Position numbers and translations under genes: made by a program. Under the pieces are notes generated by a model. It was not told where the DNA came from, did not search any database, and saw nothing but the letters and a program-made list of their open reading frames with translations. A DNA stretch of 64,000 nt from Ruminococcus bicirculans (ex Wegman et al. 2014) (GTDB lineage Bacteria; Bacillota; Clostridia; Oscillospirales; Ruminococcaceae), in the NCBI RefSeq assembly GCF_000723465.1, contig NZ_HF545616.1:1612001-1676000 (forward strand), read 5' to 3'. Shown here one piece after another: positions 42,411-50,326 of the stretch (the first letter of the stretch is position 1; every line of letters starts with the position of its first letter).

Positions 42411-42448
42411 AACGGACGGAAGACCAAATCTTCCGCCCGTTATTTTTC
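42411..42448. terminator. Bidirectional terminator between radA and the GNAT gene
   Basis: AACGG.CGGAAGA and TCTTCCG.CCGTT arms, T5 to the right, TTTTGTG on the minus strand. Confidence 0.85.
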
Positions 42449-42452
42449 TGTC

Positions 42453-43037
42453 TTATGTAGAAGCCGCACGCTCTCCCATAATATCGCTTCTGAGAAGCCC
42501 ATAGATATTGAAGTCTGTATAGATGTTCACAAACTTTGCCTGACGCTTTGTTCCCTCACAGGTAAAGCCGCATTTTTCCATTACTCTGTTTGAAGCCACG
42601 TTCACCGTCATGACCTCAGCTTCAAGCCTTTGCACGCCTGTTTCCTCAAAGCAAAATCTGATTACACGCCTAAGGGCTTCGGTGACAAAGCCCATGTTCT
42701 GATACGCCGCCGAGATTCGATAGCCTATCATTGCCTGTCTGTCATTCTCGATATTGAAGAGATTTACCTCCCCTGCCAACCTATGATTTTTCTTTAGCTC
42801 TATCCCCCAGCTTATATGATCCTTTTTGCCGTTGTTAAGAGTGCGTCCGAAAAAAAGCGACGGCTCTCTTTCCTGCCTTGTCATATTTCTGCCCCAATAT
42901 TTGTAAAGGTTCTCGTCAGCCATATAGGTTTTCATATCCTCTGCGTCAGTAGCGGTCTTCGCCCTGAGTATGAGTCTTTCTGTTTCCAGCACAGGAAAAT
43001 GAGAAAAATAATAGTCCATATCCTGCAAAATAAACAC
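42453..43037 (-). CDS. GNAT family N-acetyltransferase (RimJ/RimL-like)
   Basis: This protein of up to 194 residues starts at GTG 43037, TTG 43028 or ATG 43019; GGGGAG fits the TTG best. The fold is that of acetyl-CoA-dependent N-acetyltransferases of the ribosomal-protein type: VLETERLILRAKTATDAEDMKTYM at the start, GEVNLFNIENDRQAMIGYRISAAYQNMGFVTEALRRVIRFCFEE for the CoA loop (Q-x-x-G-x-x-x-E) and NVASNRVMEKCGFTCEGTKRQA near the end. Substrate is unknown. Confidence 0.85.
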   Translation of the reverse strand: MFILQDMDYYFSHFPVLETERLILRAKTATDAEDMKTYMADENLYKYWGRNMTRQEREPSLFFGRTLNNGKKDHISWGIELKKNHRLAGEVNLFNIENDRQAMIGYRISAAYQNMGFVTEALRRVIRFCFEETGVQRLEAEVMTVNVASNRVMEKCGFTCEGTKRQAKFVNIYTDFNIYGLLRSDIMGERAAST

Positions 43038-43078
43038 TCTCCCCTGCTTATATAATAAAAATTCCCAAGTCTACTAAA

Positions 43079-43107
43079 ATTATAACATAAAATCTAGCAA
43101 AAATCAA
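43079..43107 (-). promoter_or_regulatory. Sigma-A promoter of the GNAT gene
   Basis: On the minus strand, TTGATT (43107-43102), 17 bases, TATAAT (43084-43079). Confidence 0.75.
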
Positions 43108-43129
43108 GTGTTTTTAAGCGAAATACACA

Positions 43130-43166
43130 AAAAAGCAGAAAACGCCCCGAAACAAGTTCGGGACGC
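43130..43166 (-). terminator. Terminator of the alcohol dehydrogenase gene
   Basis: GCGTCCCGAA and TTCGGGGCGTT arms on the minus strand are followed by TTCTGCTTTTTTG. Confidence 0.75.
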
Positions 43167-43189
43167 TCTCTGTTCTATAATCTGGAGAA

Positions 43190-44404
43190 TTAGAAATCAA
43201 CTTCTGTATCGTAGTAGCAGCACTTGAGGAGCTTCTCCATTTCTTCCTGTGAAGGCTGACGTGGGTTAGAACCTGTGCAAGCGTCTGCGATAGCGTTCTT
43301 AGCGATCTCAGGGAGTCTCTCAAGGAATACGTTCTCAGGAACGAATCCCTGCTCACATGGATAGCTGTCTGTACCATAGTTCTTGATGCAGTGAGGAATG
43401 TTGAGCTTGTCATTCATGCCTCTTACATACTCGATGAGGAGCTTTACCTTCTCGTCATCGTTTGAACCGCCGAGGTGCATATAATCAGCGATAACGCCAT
43501 ATCTCTTCTTAGCTGTTTCGTCCTTAGCGTTGAATGCGATAACCTTTGGCAGATACATTGCGTTAGCTGCACCATGGATAATGTGTGCACCGTAATCAGC
43601 AAAAGCAGCACCAGTCTTATGAGCCATTGAGTGAACGATACCAAGCAGAGCGTTTGAGAATGCCATACCTGCAAGACACTGAGCGTCGTGCATTCTATCT
43701 CTTGCGCCCATATTGCCGTTGTAAGAATCAATGAGATCCTTCTGGATCATTTCGATAGCATGGATAGCAAGCGGATCTGTATATGCACAGTTTGCTGTTG
43801 AAACATAAGCTTCGATAGCGTGTGTCAGAGCGTCCATACCTGTATGAGCTGTCAGCTTCTGTGGCATTGTTTCTGCAAGGTCAGGGTCAACGATAGCTAC
43901 ATCTGGTGTGATCTCAAAGTCAGCGATAGGATACTTGATACCCTTGTCATAATCTGTGATGATAGAGAATGCTGTTACCTCAGTAGCTGTACCTGATGTT
44001 GAAGAAATTGCACAGAAGTGTGCTTTCTTTCTCAGCTCAGGGATACCGAATACCTTACACATATCTTCAAATGTGCAGTCAGGATACTCATACTTGATCC
44101 ACATAGCCTTTGCAGCGTCGATAGGTGAGCCGCCGCCCATTGCTACGATCCAATCAGGCTCAAATTCGAGCATGACCTTTGCACCGTTCATAACTGTTGT
44201 TACAGAAGGGTCTGGCTCTACGCCCTCAAGAAGCTTAACTTCCATTCCAGCCTCTTTCAGATAAGCTTCTGCCTTCTGGAGAAAACCGTTTCTCTTCATT
44301 GAGCCGCCGCCGACTACGATGATAGCTTTCTTACCTTTCAGTGTTTTCAGGTTCTCCAATGCTCCCTTGCCGTGATAAAGGTCTCTTGGTAATGTAAATC
44401 TCAT
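43190..44404 (-). CDS. Iron-containing alcohol dehydrogenase
   Basis: This 404-residue group III alcohol dehydrogenase probably reduces aldehydes (such as acetaldehyde) with NAD(P)H. GGGS in AIIVVGGGSMKRNG and VAMGGGSPIDAAKAMW are the nucleotide-binding motifs. The metal ligands lie in TGMDALTHAIEAY, LGIVHSMAHKTG and YGAHIIHGAANAMYLP (Asp and three His). Codon use is that of a very highly expressed gene, in keeping with fermentation. It has a separate promoter and terminator. Substrate could also be butyraldehyde, 1,3-propanediol or others in the family; a fused AdhE is excluded, since no aldehyde dehydrogenase domain is present. Confidence 0.9.
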   Translation of the reverse strand: MRFTLPRDLYHGKGALENLKTLKGKKAIIVVGGGSMKRNGFLQKAEAYLKEAGMEVKLLEGVEPDPSVTTVMNGAKVMLEFEPDWIVAMGGGSPIDAAKAMWIKYEYPDCTFEDMCKVFGIPELRKKAHFCAISSTSGTATEVTAFSIITDYDKGIKYPIADFEITPDVAIVDPDLAETMPQKLTAHTGMDALTHAIEAYVSTANCAYTDPLAIHAIEMIQKDLIDSYNGNMGARDRMHDAQCLAGMAFSNALLGIVHSMAHKTGAAFADYGAHIIHGAANAMYLPKVIAFNAKDETAKKRYGVIADYMHLGGSNDDEKVKLLIEYVRGMNDKLNIPHCIKNYGTDSYPCEQGFVPENVFLERLPEIAKNAIADACTGSNPRQPSQEEMEKLLKCCYYDTEVDF

Positions 44405-44490
44405 TTCTAATTCCTCCTATATGTAATGTAATAATGTGTTCAAAGAGGTTTGTGTAAATCTCACACAAATTCTCTCTTTGCTTGACTTTA

Positions 44491-44520
44491 ATTATACAAA
44501 ATGTCAATGAACTATTCTAA
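44491..44520 (-). promoter_or_regulatory. Promoter of the alcohol dehydrogenase gene (candidate)
   Basis: On the minus strand, TTAGAA (44520-44515), 18 bases, TATAAT (44496-44491). TTGAC and GTCAA form an inverted repeat around the -10 box. The gap 44405-44871 holds this promoter, that of the ECF gene, and otherwise A+T-rich sequence without a gene. Confidence 0.5.
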
Positions 44521-44813
44521 CATAATCTATGAATATTCTATTAATTATTAACTTTTACATAGCATATATAAGTATGTGCATACAGCTAAATGTACATATG
44601 AATGTGTAAAACAGGTGAAAAAAATATCACAATTACATGAAAAATCACGATTTTGTTTGCACTATATGGAATTTCGCAGTGCTTATTTCGTTTTCTTTTG
44701 TTAATAAATTATACATTTGTAAGCACAGAAATATTCCTGTTTATGAAGATAAAAAAATTCATAAAAAATTTACTTAAGCTATGGAAATATGCGAAAAAAT
44801 ATGCTATAATATA

Positions 44814-44862
44814 TTGGTATTGTATTGTATCCTCCCATGATGGAGGAATAATAACAAGGAGG
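44814..44862 (+). promoter_or_regulatory. -10 box and leader hairpin of the ECF transporter gene
   Basis: TATAAT is at about 44814; the -35 (TGGAAA) is weak. The leader has TCCTCC (44830-44835), which pairs with GGAGGA (44842-44847) in a hairpin. The same TCCTCC could pair instead with the true ribosome site AAGGAGG at 44856-44862, so the leader may switch translation. Confidence 0.45.
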
Positions 44863-44871
44863 AAATTTAAT

Positions 44872-45495
44872 ATGAAAACAAAGGTCAACACAAAATCATT
44901 GGTGATACTGGGATTGATGACAGCTCTTACAATGATCTTCTCGTTCACTCCTATCGGTTCTATACCTATCGGACCGCTGGTAATTACTCTCAACGTAATC
45001 CCTATTGCCATAGCGGCTGTAACGGTAGGTCCTGTGGGAAGTGCAGTCATTGGAGGAGTTTTCGGACTGCTCAGCTTTTTGCAGTGCTTCGGAATAGGCG
45101 TGCCAAGCGGAATGGGTGCAGCACTTGTTGCGATCGATCCGGTCCTGGCTTTCGTTCAGCGATTTGTACCAAGACTTCTTGACGGCATTATCGTAGGATT
45201 TATAGCAAAAGGCATGAGCAAGGTAACAAACAATTATGTTTCATATGCTGTTACGGGCTTTTTTACTGCGTTTTTGAACACTGCGTTCTTTATGAGCGCA
45301 CTTGTTTTGCTTTTCGGCAACACCGATTATGTAAAAGAGCTTATGGGCGGAAAGAATATCATAGTATTCATCTGCACCTTTGTAGGCATAAACGCTCTGG
45401 TCGAAATGGCTGTATGTACATTTGTTACAGGTACAGTGGGTGCTGCACTTTATAAGGCAAGGTTCATACCCAGCAAAAACAAAGCGCAGGCATAA
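44872..45495 (+). CDS. ECF transporter S component, probably for pantothenate
   Basis: This 207-residue membrane protein has about six helices. The start at 44872 follows AAGGAGG; the open frame before it is not coding. The N-terminal SLVILGLMTALTMIFSFTPIGSIPIGPLVITLNVIPIAIAAVTVGP matches ECF S components (quoted in part), which bind vitamins and work with a shared energy-coupling module. The gene lies 24 bases before coaX, the pantothenate kinase, so pantothenate is the likely ligand (PanT-like). The EcfAAT module is not in the window. Confidence 0.85.
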   Translation: MKTKVNTKSLVILGLMTALTMIFSFTPIGSIPIGPLVITLNVIPIAIAAVTVGPVGSAVIGGVFGLLSFLQCFGIGVPSGMGAALVAIDPVLAFVQRFVPRLLDGIIVGFIAKGMSKVTNNYVSYAVTGFFTAFLNTAFFMSALVLLFGNTDYVKELMGGKNIIVFICTFVGINALVEMAVCTFVTGTVGAALYKARFIPSKNKAQA

Positions 45496-45519
45496 ATTCA
45501 CCGAAAGGATAACATACAA

Positions 45520-46287
45520 ATGGTTTTAGCGGTCGATATAGGAAACACTAACATAGTAATGGGCTGTTTTGAAAGCGACAGGATACTTTTTGTTGAAAGA
45601 CTTTCTACAAATCAGCAGTCCACGGCACTTGAATATGCCATAATGCTCAAGAACATTCTTGAGATACATTCTATAGATATGTCAGATTTCAGGGGCGGCA
45701 TAATCTCATCGGTCGTGCCGTCTGTTACCCTCACGATGAAAGAGGCGATGGAGAGGCTTATCAAAAAGCGCATCATGGTGGTAGGACCTGGAATAAAGAC
45801 GGGGCTTAAGATAAATCTCGACAATCCCGCACAGCTTGGAAGCGACAGAGTTGCAGACGCAGTTGCGGCGATAAACCTCTACCCTGTGCCTATCATAATG
45901 ATAGATATGGGCACTGCTACTACCATATCAGTAATAGACAAGGAAAAGAATTTCATAGGCGGAATGATAATACCGGGACTTAGAACTTCCCTCGACTCGC
46001 TTTCGGGCAAGGCTTCACAGCTTCCTTTCATCAGCCTTGTACCGCCTAAAAAGGTCATAGGCACTAATACTATCGACTGTATGAAGAGCGGTATAATCCA
46101 TAGCAACGCCGCAAGCATTGACGGCGTTATAGAGAGGATAGAAAACGAGCTTGGTGAAAAATGCACTGTGGTTTCCACAGGCGGTGTGGCAAAGATAATA
46201 GTTCCTTACTGCAAGCGTGACATCGTCATTGACGATGAGCTTCTGCTTAAAGGGCTTATGATAATCTACAATAAAAACAAACAATAA
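45520..46287 (+). CDS. coaX: Type III pantothenate kinase
   Basis: This 255-residue enzyme phosphorylates pantothenate, the first step of coenzyme A synthesis; the type III class is not feedback-inhibited by CoA. It starts MVLAVDIGNTNIVMGCFE, the ASKHA phosphate motif with the catalytic Asp. PGIKTGLKINLDNPAQLGSDRVADAVAA and IIMIDMGTATTISVI and GGMIIPGLRTSLDSL are all typical. RBS GAAAGGA. It is in an operon with the ECF S component and ends in a strong terminator. Confidence 0.95.
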   Translation: MVLAVDIGNTNIVMGCFESDRILFVERLSTNQQSTALEYAIMLKNILEIHSIDMSDFRGGIISSVVPSVTLTMKEAMERLIKKRIMVVGPGIKTGLKINLDNPAQLGSDRVADAVAAINLYPVPIIMIDMGTATTISVIDKEKNFIGGMIIPGLRTSLDSLSGKASQLPFISLVPPKKVIGTNTIDCMKSGIIHSNAASIDGVIERIENELGEKCTVVSTGGVAKIIVPYCKRDIVIDDELLLKGLMIIYNKNKQ

Positions 46288-46304
46288 TTTAAAATACAAT
46301 ACAC

Positions 46305-46337
46305 AAAGCGTCGGGTAGTTTATCCGACGCTTTTTTA
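46305..46337 (+). terminator. Terminator after coaX
   Basis: AAAGCGTCGG and CCGACGCTTT, a 10-base perfect stem with T6. Confidence 0.9.
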
Positions 46338-46413
46338 TGTCGCTTTTTATATCCATAATAGACAAACAAACAGGCTTCAAACAGTTGCAAATGCCGAAAA
46401 TGGAGCGTTTCTA

Positions 46414-46442
46414 TTGCTTCCAGGACTTTGTTATGGTACAAT
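46414..46442 (+). promoter_or_regulatory. Sigma-A promoter of the CotH-like gene
   Basis: TTGCTT at 46414-46419 and TACAAT at 46437-46442, 17 bases apart. Confidence 0.65.
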
Positions 46443-46490
46443 CATATGTGCAAAGTAAAACGTTTACATAAAACAGAAAGCAGGAAATAT

Positions 46491-48464
46491 ATGAACGCAA
46501 GAAAAATATTATGCCTTATGGCCGCAGTGCTTATGCTGTCGGGCTGTTCAAAGGGCGTGGACGGTTCACAGGCTTCATCAAAAGCGGTTGAAAGCTCCGG
46601 CAAAGCGGACAGCAGTGTTTCAGACTATGATAATACCACCACCGAACCTGAAACAGACAAGCCTGACCTTGTTATCAATGACAGCGTGGTAGGTTTTTCG
46701 CAGAAAAGCGGCTTTTATGACAGCGGTTTCAGACTTGAGCTTACCGCAAACGAGGGCGAGAAGATATACTACACCACTGACGGCACAGACCCTAGGACCT
46801 CTGCCACGAGAGAAGAATACACTGCCCCTATCGAGATAAAAGACAGAAGCAATGACCCTAATGTGGTCTCAGCCGTGCCGACAGAAATGATATCGGGAAA
46901 TTTCAATGAGTTCAGCTTTGGCGAGGGGGATTTCTGGTGCAACAAGAAAGCACCTTCTGACAATGCGGTGGACAAATGCACTGTTATAAGGGCGTCAAGT
47001 GAAAAAAGCGACGGAAGCGTTTCGCAAAGCTTCTCAGGCAGCTTTTACATAGGAAGCGCAGAGGAGCATATAAAAGGACTTAAAGAAAGCTGTGAAGCGG
47101 CTGGGCATGACCTTGCGGTAATGAACATCACAATGGACTACGCTGACCTTTTCGACAGCAAGATCGGCATATACGTCAAGGGCGATATTTTCAGCAAGGC
47201 ACTTGAGGACTATAAAGCCAGCGGAGAAAGCATAGAAAACGAAACTGCAAGACAGCTTGACGCAAACTACAAACAGCGTGGCAAGGAATGGGAACGTGAT
47301 TGTCACATCGAGCTTAACGAGATTTCAGCCGAGGGAAATGTGACGAACGCTTTGTCACAGGATTGCGGCATAAGGATACAGGGAAACTATTCACGCTCCG
47401 ACCTGCAAAAGGGATTCAGGCTTTATGCCAGAAAGAAATATGGTGAAAAGAAGTTTAATTATGAGGTCTTTGAGGGGCTGAAAAACGCGTCTGATGAAAC
47501 TATCGACAGCTTTAAGACGCTTACTCTCCGTGCAGGTGGAAATTGTGCTTTTACAGCAAAATTCAATGACACCTATTGGCAGAGTCTTATGACAGAGCTT
47601 GACGGCTCAACAAAGGCTTCACGACCATGCGTTGTTTATCTGAATGGCGAATACTGGGGACTTTATGTGCTGGAAGAGGACTATTCCGACAATTATTTTG
47701 AAAGCCACTATGGTGTGAACAAAGACGATGTGGTGGTCTACAAAGGCGACGCAGAAACCTATCAGAGCGGCTACAAGCTAGACGAGGGCAAGCTTCCGGA
47801 GGGAGAAACAGACGAAGGATATTTCTTCAAGGAGCTTACAGATTTCTTCGCTTCTCACAGAGACTTATCCGCACAGGCAGATTATGAGGAGTTCTCAAAG
47901 CTTGTTGACACCGACAGTGTGAGAGATTATTTCCTTGCCGAGGTTTGGATAAACAACAAGTGGGATTGGCCGGGCAAAAACTGGTCAATGTGGAAGGTTC
48001 AGAACACAGACAGTTCCAACGAATATGCAGACGGCAAATGGCGTTTCATGTTCTATGACGTTGAGTTCGGCGGAGTGAGCGGTGAAGGCGACGCATGGAC
48101 GAACACCATGAAAGAGGATAACTACAAGCCAAAGGGACTGCTTGACACGGACACGAAAAATCCTGCGGTTCTGAGTTTTGCTTATCTTATGTCAAATGAG
48201 AATTTCAGGAACGATTTCAATGACAGGCTTTTAAAGATGTCTGAGGGTACGTTTGAAAAAGAAAAGGCACTTGATAGGCTCGCAGAATTTGAGAGCATTT
48301 ATTCCCCTCTTTATGAGCAGTTCTTTGCAAGATACCCAGAAACAGGCTCGTCTGAAGAAGCGCTTCATGGAGGATATGCTTCATCAGATTGCATAAGAGC
48401 GTTCATTAACAAGCGTGATAAGTCTATCCAAACTATCGTGGACTGGACTAATTCGCAGTTCTGA
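46491..48464 (+). CDS. CotH kinase-like lipoprotein
   Basis: This 657-residue lipoprotein starts at the ATG at 46491 after CAGGAA; the earlier in-frame ATG at 46428 has no RBS and would bury the signal. The signal ends in LMLSGC (lipobox, Cys about residue 18). A Ser-rich linker leads to a chitobiase-type C-terminal-like domain (VGFSQKSGFYDSGFRLELTANEGEKIYYTTDGTDP, quoted in sense only), then the CotH protein-kinase-like domain (about residues 280-610): RIQGNYSRSDLQKGFRLYARKKYG, LRAGGNC, YLNGEYWGLYVLEED and FMFYDVEFG with the metal-binding Asp. In cellulosomal ruminococci, CotH proteins are common and may phosphorylate secreted proteins. The gene has its own promoter and a terminator shared with the GH5 gene. 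Confidence 0.87.
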   Translation: MNARKILCLMAAVLMLSGCSKGVDGSQASSKAVESSGKADSSVSDYDNTTTEPETDKPDLVINDSVVGFSQKSGFYDSGFRLELTANEGEKIYYTTDGTDPRTSATREEYTAPIEIKDRSNDPNVVSAVPTEMISGNFNEFSFGEGDFWCNKKAPSDNAVDKCTVIRASSEKSDGSVSQSFSGSFYIGSAEEHIKGLKESCEAAGHDLAVMNITMDYADLFDSKIGIYVKGDIFSKALEDYKASGESIENETARQLDANYKQRGKEWERDCHIELNEISAEGNVTNALSQDCGIRIQGNYSRSDLQKGFRLYARKKYGEKKFNYEVFEGLKNASDETIDSFKTLTLRAGGNCAFTAKFNDTYWQSLMTELDGSTKASRPCVVYLNGEYWGLYVLEEDYSDNYFESHYGVNKDDVVVYKGDAETYQSGYKLDEGKLPEGETDEGYFFKELTDFFASHRDLSAQADYEEFSKLVDTDSVRDYFLAEVWINNKWDWPGKNWSMWKVQNTDSSNEYADGKWRFMFYDVEFGGVSGEGDAWTNTMKEDNYKPKGLLDTDTKNPAVLSFAYLMSNENFRNDFNDRLLKMSEGTFEKEKALDRLAEFESIYSPLYEQFFARYPETGSSEEALHGGYASSDCIRAFINKRDKSIQTIVDWTNSQF

Positions 48465-48478
48465 TATTTCACAAACCA

Positions 48479-48516
48479 AAACGGCAGAACAGCTTAATGC
48501 TGAACTGCCGTTTTTA
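48479..48516. terminator. Bidirectional terminator between CotH and GH5 genes
   Basis: AAACGGCAG..CAGC and GCTG..CTGCCGTTT arms with T5 to the right and TTTTGG on the minus strand. Confidence 0.85.
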
Positions 48517-48527
48517 TATTGCTTATT

Positions 48528-50315
48528 TTATGCCGCAGGAGCGTATGTGAATGTTATTTCAAGGGTGTTTATCTTTCCTGCATAGTCAAGTATTATTGGA
48601 GAAGCCTTTGAAAGGTCACCGCCTGCTATCCTTGCGTCCTCAGGCGGTGTGGATACCCACTGGTTCACAAGATTCACTCTTGTGCAAAGCTGGTCGTCAG
48701 AGGTCGTATAGCCCTCCGCTAGGGTTTCAACAGCTTCGCCGTTTATCTTTATCTCGTCAATAGTTGCGATATAGTTCGGATAAAGCTTCTCACCGTTTGC
48801 GATACCCAAAGCCGAGAATGCAATGCCGTTGGCGTTGTTTGATGACATATCAAGGCTTACTGTGTAAGTTCCCTCACCGTCTATAACTGCGTTTTCTGCG
48901 ATAACTCCGTCGCTCTTTGAAACCGGATCATACTCGTCACCAACGCTGTAGCATACGGAAAAATCTGCACTCTGATACATTATCCATGCCACCGCTGTGT
49001 TCTCGTCAGCCTGCGGTGCGGTATCATCTGTTAGCTTTTCAGGTGCAGCCGCAAGGGTTTCATCAAGCTTCTTTACAGCAGCGGCTCTTTCCTCCTCCAC
49101 TGTCATCGAGGACTGGTTATCACGGCGTCTTTCATCAAATATCTTTGCCACAGTTTCATCACGCATTTTAAGCTCTGAACGTGAGAAGAAATCACTGCAA
49201 TCCCAAAGGAATGGTGCAAAGCCGTAGGCGTCACAGTTGTCAAGGAGGTTGTCAATAAACTTGTCAGTTCCTTTCTTTAGGTCACCGCCGTTTGTAAGCA
49301 CTGCATACTCGCCTATTATTATGCCATAGCCCTGCTCGGAATACTTTGTCATGTTCTTGAAAAGTCTGTTCTGCTCCTCATAGTCTGTCTTTGTTCCCCA
49401 ATCTGAGCGACCCTTTGTTCCGCAATAATCCCATGGAGTATAATAATGAACAGAAAGCAGGAGCTTATCCTTTGCGGTATCAGTTGGCATTTGGAACTTG
49501 TTTGAGCAGGTCATTGTGATATCGGTATTGTAGCCTGCGATAAGAAGAAAACGCTGTTCGTTGTTTCCGCCTGTTGCACGAACAGTGTCAACAAAGGTCT
49601 GATTTATCTTGTTGGCCATTTCATAGCACTCGGCTTTTGAAAGCGAGCCTGAGTTTTTGCACACGTCTGTGTCATTGAGCCTGTCACCAAGCTCTTCGTT
49701 TGCACCCTCAAATATAAGTCTGTCGGAGTATTTTTTATATCTGTTCGCTATCTGCGTCCACATGGACTTATACATTTCAAACGCCTTGTCAACGTCGCTC
49801 TGCTTGGAAGAACCGAACATTCCCCACCAGCTTCCGTCCCAGTGGTCGTTTATGATAACATACATATCATTATCCAAAGCGTAGTTTATTACCTCCTCCA
49901 CTCTGTCGAGATAGGCTTCATTTATGGTGTAATCGCCTTTTTCATACTCCATTGCGTTTGTCCATGCCACAGGCACACGGAGAGAGTCAAAACCGCTTGC
50001 TTTCATGCCCTTTATCATTTCTTCCGTTGTGACAGGCTGACCCCAGAAAGTTTCAAAGCTTTCAGGGTCGGTGTCTGCGGAATAGCTTTTATGACCGTAT
50101 GCCTCCATTGTGTTGCCAAGGTTTGTGCCGTTGCCCAGAAGTCTTGCAAGCTCGGTTGATGTAAGGTCTTTGTTTATACTTCCGTCATCAGAGGTCTTTG
50201 CGCCCTCCTCTGCCTTTGATGAAGAGCTGTCGCTTCCCTTTCCACAGCCTGCAAGCAGTGCAGTACAGCCCATGACCGCTGCAGTAAGAAGCGGGATAAG
50301 CCTAAACTTTTCCAT
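48528..50315 (-). CDS. GH5 family endoglucanase lipoprotein with C-terminal carbohydrate-binding-like module
   Basis: This 595-residue protein has a lipoprotein signal (ALLAGCGKG, Cys about residue 24), a Ser/Ala-rich linker and a TIM-barrel GH5 domain (about 50-385). GTNLGNTMEAYG is the family opening, LRVPVAW follows, INDHW, IFEGANEELG holds the acid/base glutamate, and YGIIIGEYAVLTNGGD the nucleophile. It should cut beta-1,4-glucan chains such as cellulose. The C-terminal 150 residues (AVAWIMYQSADFSVCYS to the end) form a beta-rich module of the kind that binds carbohydrate in ruminococcal GH5 enzymes; no dockerin is seen, so it is held by lipid. It is 11 bases after the GH43 gene in the same operon. 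Confidence 0.9.
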   Translation of the reverse strand: MEKFRLIPLLTAAVMGCTALLAGCGKGSDSSSSKAEEGAKTSDDGSINKDLTSTELARLLGNGTNLGNTMEAYGHKSYSADTDPESFETFWGQPVTTEEMIKGMKASGFDSLRVPVAWTNAMEYEKGDYTINEAYLDRVEEVINYALDNDMYVIINDHWDGSWWGMFGSSKQSDVDKAFEMYKSMWTQIANRYKKYSDRLIFEGANEELGDRLNDTDVCKNSGSLSKAECYEMANKINQTFVDTVRATGGNNEQRFLLIAGYNTDITMTCSNKFQMPTDTAKDKLLLSVHYYTPWDYCGTKGRSDWGTKTDYEEQNRLFKNMTKYSEQGYGIIIGEYAVLTNGGDLKKGTDKFIDNLLDNCDAYGFAPFLWDCSDFFSRSELKMRDETVAKIFDERRRDNQSSMTVEEERAAAVKKLDETLAAAPEKLTDDTAPQADENTAVAWIMYQSADFSVCYSVGDEYDPVSKSDGVIAENAVIDGEGTYTVSLDMSSNNANGIAFSALGIANGEKLYPNYIATIDEIKINGEAVETLAEGYTTSDDQLCTRVNLVNQWVSTPPEDARIAGGDLSKASPIILDYAGKINTLEITFTYAPAA

Positions 50316-50326
50316 GTCATTCCCTC

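Noticed and set aside
44536-44560. Rex-type operator (TTGTTAA-N4-TTAACAA) upstream of the alcohol dehydrogenase
   Set aside because: GTTAATAATTAATA is similar, but spacing and half-sites do not fit, and the region is simply A+T-rich.
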